Shown here: one piece after another, positions 7,551-9,014 of the stretch
How positions within the stretch are numbered: position 1 is the stretch's first letter
Layout of the letters: every line of letters begins with the position of its first letter
DNA from: Acidobacteriota bacterium
GTDB taxonomy: Bacteria > Acidobacteriota > Terriglobia > Terriglobales > Acidobacteriaceae
Length of the DNA stretch: 9,014 nt
Direction of reading: 5' to 3'
Assembly: GCA_021798655.1 (NCBI GenBank)
Contig: JAJZFE010000188.1
Span: 1 to 9,014, forward strand
The notes under the pieces: model-generated
The model's database searches: none
What the model was told of the DNA's origin: nothing
Seen by the model: the letters and a program-made list of their open reading frames with translations, nothing else
Made by a program: the position numbers and the translations under genes

Positions 7551-7586
7551 AGTTTGTGAGCCCCGGGGCGCAGTCGCCGCCTAACG

Positions 7587-7620
7587 ATGCAGATTCCTCC
7601 GCTTCGCTGCGGAATGACAA
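7587..7620 (+). repeat. Dispersed hairpin repeat, copy 2
   Basis: This second copy of the 34-base element (ATGCAG, 23-base imperfect palindrome at 7593-7615, GACAA) lies in the gap between the convergent VOC and GntR genes. It has the same strand direction as copy 1 at 926-959 and differs from it at only two positions, which pair with each other (C-G here, T-A there). The rest of the 141-bp gap shows only a G+C-rich stretch near 7663-7680 and no gene. Confidence 0.75.
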
Positions 7621-7691
7621 TCCAATCTCCGACTGGCTACACCAGAGAGGGAATGGCTGCCAAGCCGGCCGCCGGAGGCGACGTGGCGGAG

Positions 7692-8411
7692 TCAGGCTTT
7701 TGCGGATTTGGCGGTCTCGCGGGGGCTGGGAACGTCGTCGCTGGTGAGGTGCTCCTCGACGTGCTGGAGGTGGCGTCGCATGGCGCGGCGGGCCTCGTTG
7801 GGGTTGCGCTCGGCGATGGCCGCGAAGATGGCCTCGTGATCTTCGAGCGCGGCGGCCTGGTGCTGGTCGAGCCCGGCGCGCTGGCTGAGGCGGTGGTACA
7901 TGGGCGCGAACATGCCGGCCCACAGGCCGTCGACGATGCTGGTGAGAACGCTGTTCTTGGCCGCTTCGCCGATGGCGACGTGGAACTGGCGGTCGGAGAC
8001 CTGGGCGTTGGTCTTGGCGAGCACGAGCTTGCGCATCTGCTGCAGGGTCTTTTCAATCTTGGCGAGGTCGCCGGCGGAGGCGTAGAGGGCGGCGTCGGCG
8101 GCGATCTCGCCTTCGATGAGGATGCGGGCGCGGAGCAGCTCGAAGGGGCCGGGGCCGGAGTCGAGCACGAGCGACATGGGATTGACGGCCTCGCGGACGT
8201 AGGCGCCGGAGCCGGAGCGGATCTCCAGGTCGCCGGCGATCTCCAGCGAGACCATCGCCTCGCGGATGGTGGGTCGGCTGACGCCGCAGACCTTGGCCAG
8301 GTCAATCTCTCCGGGCAGACGCGCGCCGGGCTCCAGTCCCTTCTCCGCGATGTAGCGGGAGATGCGAGCGGCGACTTCCTGATAACGGCGGTGGGTCTTG
8401 ACCGGGGTCAT
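7692..8411 (-). CDS. GntR-family transcription regulator, FCD (FadR) subfamily
   Basis: The 239-residue product has an N-terminal winged helix (about 10-72: RLPGEIDLAKVCGVSRPTIREAM then EIAGDLEIRSGSGAYV) and a C-terminal helical FCD ligand-binding domain (about 85-222). Residues of the usual FCD metal site are visible in DRQFH, DHEAI and RRHLQH. FCD regulators respond to small acids such as fatty acids, lactate, pyruvate or uronates; the first domain resembles the ExuR/UxuR branch, so a sugar acid is one guess, no more. The start is ATG 8411 (MTPVKTHRRYQEV), with GAGG about nine bases upstream; a longer TTG start at 8459 is less likely. It lies 135 bp after icd in the same direction. The gap holds TTGGC half-sites that may be its own operator. 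Confidence 0.9.
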   Translation of the reverse strand: MTPVKTHRRYQEVAARISRYIAEKGLEPGARLPGEIDLAKVCGVSRPTIREAMVSLEIAGDLEIRSGSGAYVREAVNPMSLVLDSGPGPFELLRARILIEGEIAADAALYASAGDLAKIEKTLQQMRKLVLAKTNAQVSDRQFHVAIGEAAKNSVLTSIVDGLWAGMFAPMYHRLSQRAGLDQHQAAALEDHEAIFAAIAERNPNEARRAMRRHLQHVEEHLTSDDVPSPRETAKSAKA

Positions 8412-8454
8412 GCTTGGGGTCCTCAATCTGTCGTTTCGATCTGTCTGGCGCGTG

Positions 8455-8503
8455 GCCAATCGCAGATATCAATTGGCAGCCAGAGTACCACCCTGACTGC
8501 CAA
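8455..8503. promoter_or_regulatory. Cluster of three TTGGC half-sites upstream of the GntR gene
   Basis: TTGGCAG (8473-8479) and CTGCCAA (8497-8503) are a perfect 7-bp inverted pair with a 17-base spacer. GCCAAT (8455-8460) and ATTGGC (8472-8477) form another pair around an 11-base spacer, sharing the middle half-site. They lie about 45-95 bp before the GntR start. Spaced half-sites suit a dimeric regulator, possibly self-binding. No T run follows, so an icd terminator is less likely. Confidence 0.35.
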
Positions 8504-8546
8504 CTCCGCGAACGGCGGCGACGAACCGGATTGAGGCAGGAGGACT

Positions 8547-9014
<468 letters not shown>

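Noticed and set aside
7587..8534. 315-codon plus-strand frame opposite the GntR gene
   Set aside because: It begins inside the hairpin repeat and is Gly/Ala/Glu-rich antisense sequence; the regulator on the other strand has clear domains.

Overview
The window looks like chromosomal DNA of an Acidobacteriota member, probably class Terriglobia (Acidobacteriaceae-like). This placement is tentative. It rests on the moderately high G+C, the gene style (split F0 genes, a c subunit with a leader peptide, Bacillus-type RocA) and a short dispersed intergenic hairpin of a kind I remember from these genomes. There is no phage, transposon, CRISPR array, tRNA or rRNA. Most of the window is housekeeping DNA.

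Layout, left to right. Positions 1-270 (minus) hold the first 90 codons of a HAMP-like, probably soluble chemoreceptor-type protein that runs off the left edge. It has a strong ribosome binding site and a possible sigma-28 (FliA-type) promoter. A strong intrinsic terminator at 396-433 closes the next operon. That operon is read on the minus strand from 2482 down to 451 in the order atpZ-like, atpI-like, atpB (subunit a), atpE (subunit c). It carries F0 membrane parts only; no F0 b gene and no F1 gene follows. A 239-bp gap holding one repeat copy separates atpB from atpE.

On the plus strand, divergent from atpZ, lies lysS (class II lysyl-tRNA synthetase, 2581-4305). It contains an unusually long, A+T-rich internal segment. 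Next, after a 192-bp gap with repeat-like sequence, comes a RocA-type L-glutamate gamma-semialdehyde dehydrogenase (4498-6048). Convergent to it is a NarL/LuxR-type regulator (6136-6795, minus) whose receiver domain has lost its phosphorylation site. A VOC/glyoxalase-fold protein (7128-7550, plus) follows. Then come a second copy of the hairpin repeat, an FCD-type GntR regulator (7692-8411, minus) and the C-terminal 155 residues of NADP-dependent isocitrate dehydrogenase (8547-9014, minus), which runs off the right edge.

The only clear functional unit is the F0 cluster: subunits a and c make the ion channel and rotor, and the AtpI/AtpZ-type proteins assist ring assembly. RocA and Icd both feed the TCA cycle (glutamate to 2-oxoglutarate, isocitrate to 2-oxoglutarate), but nothing shows that they are co-regulated. 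I found no convincing new multi-gene system. The most unusual signals are two repeat copies whose only two differences form one base pair, the foreign-looking segment inside lysS, the degenerate receiver, and the possible sigma-28 promoter on the chemoreceptor gene.
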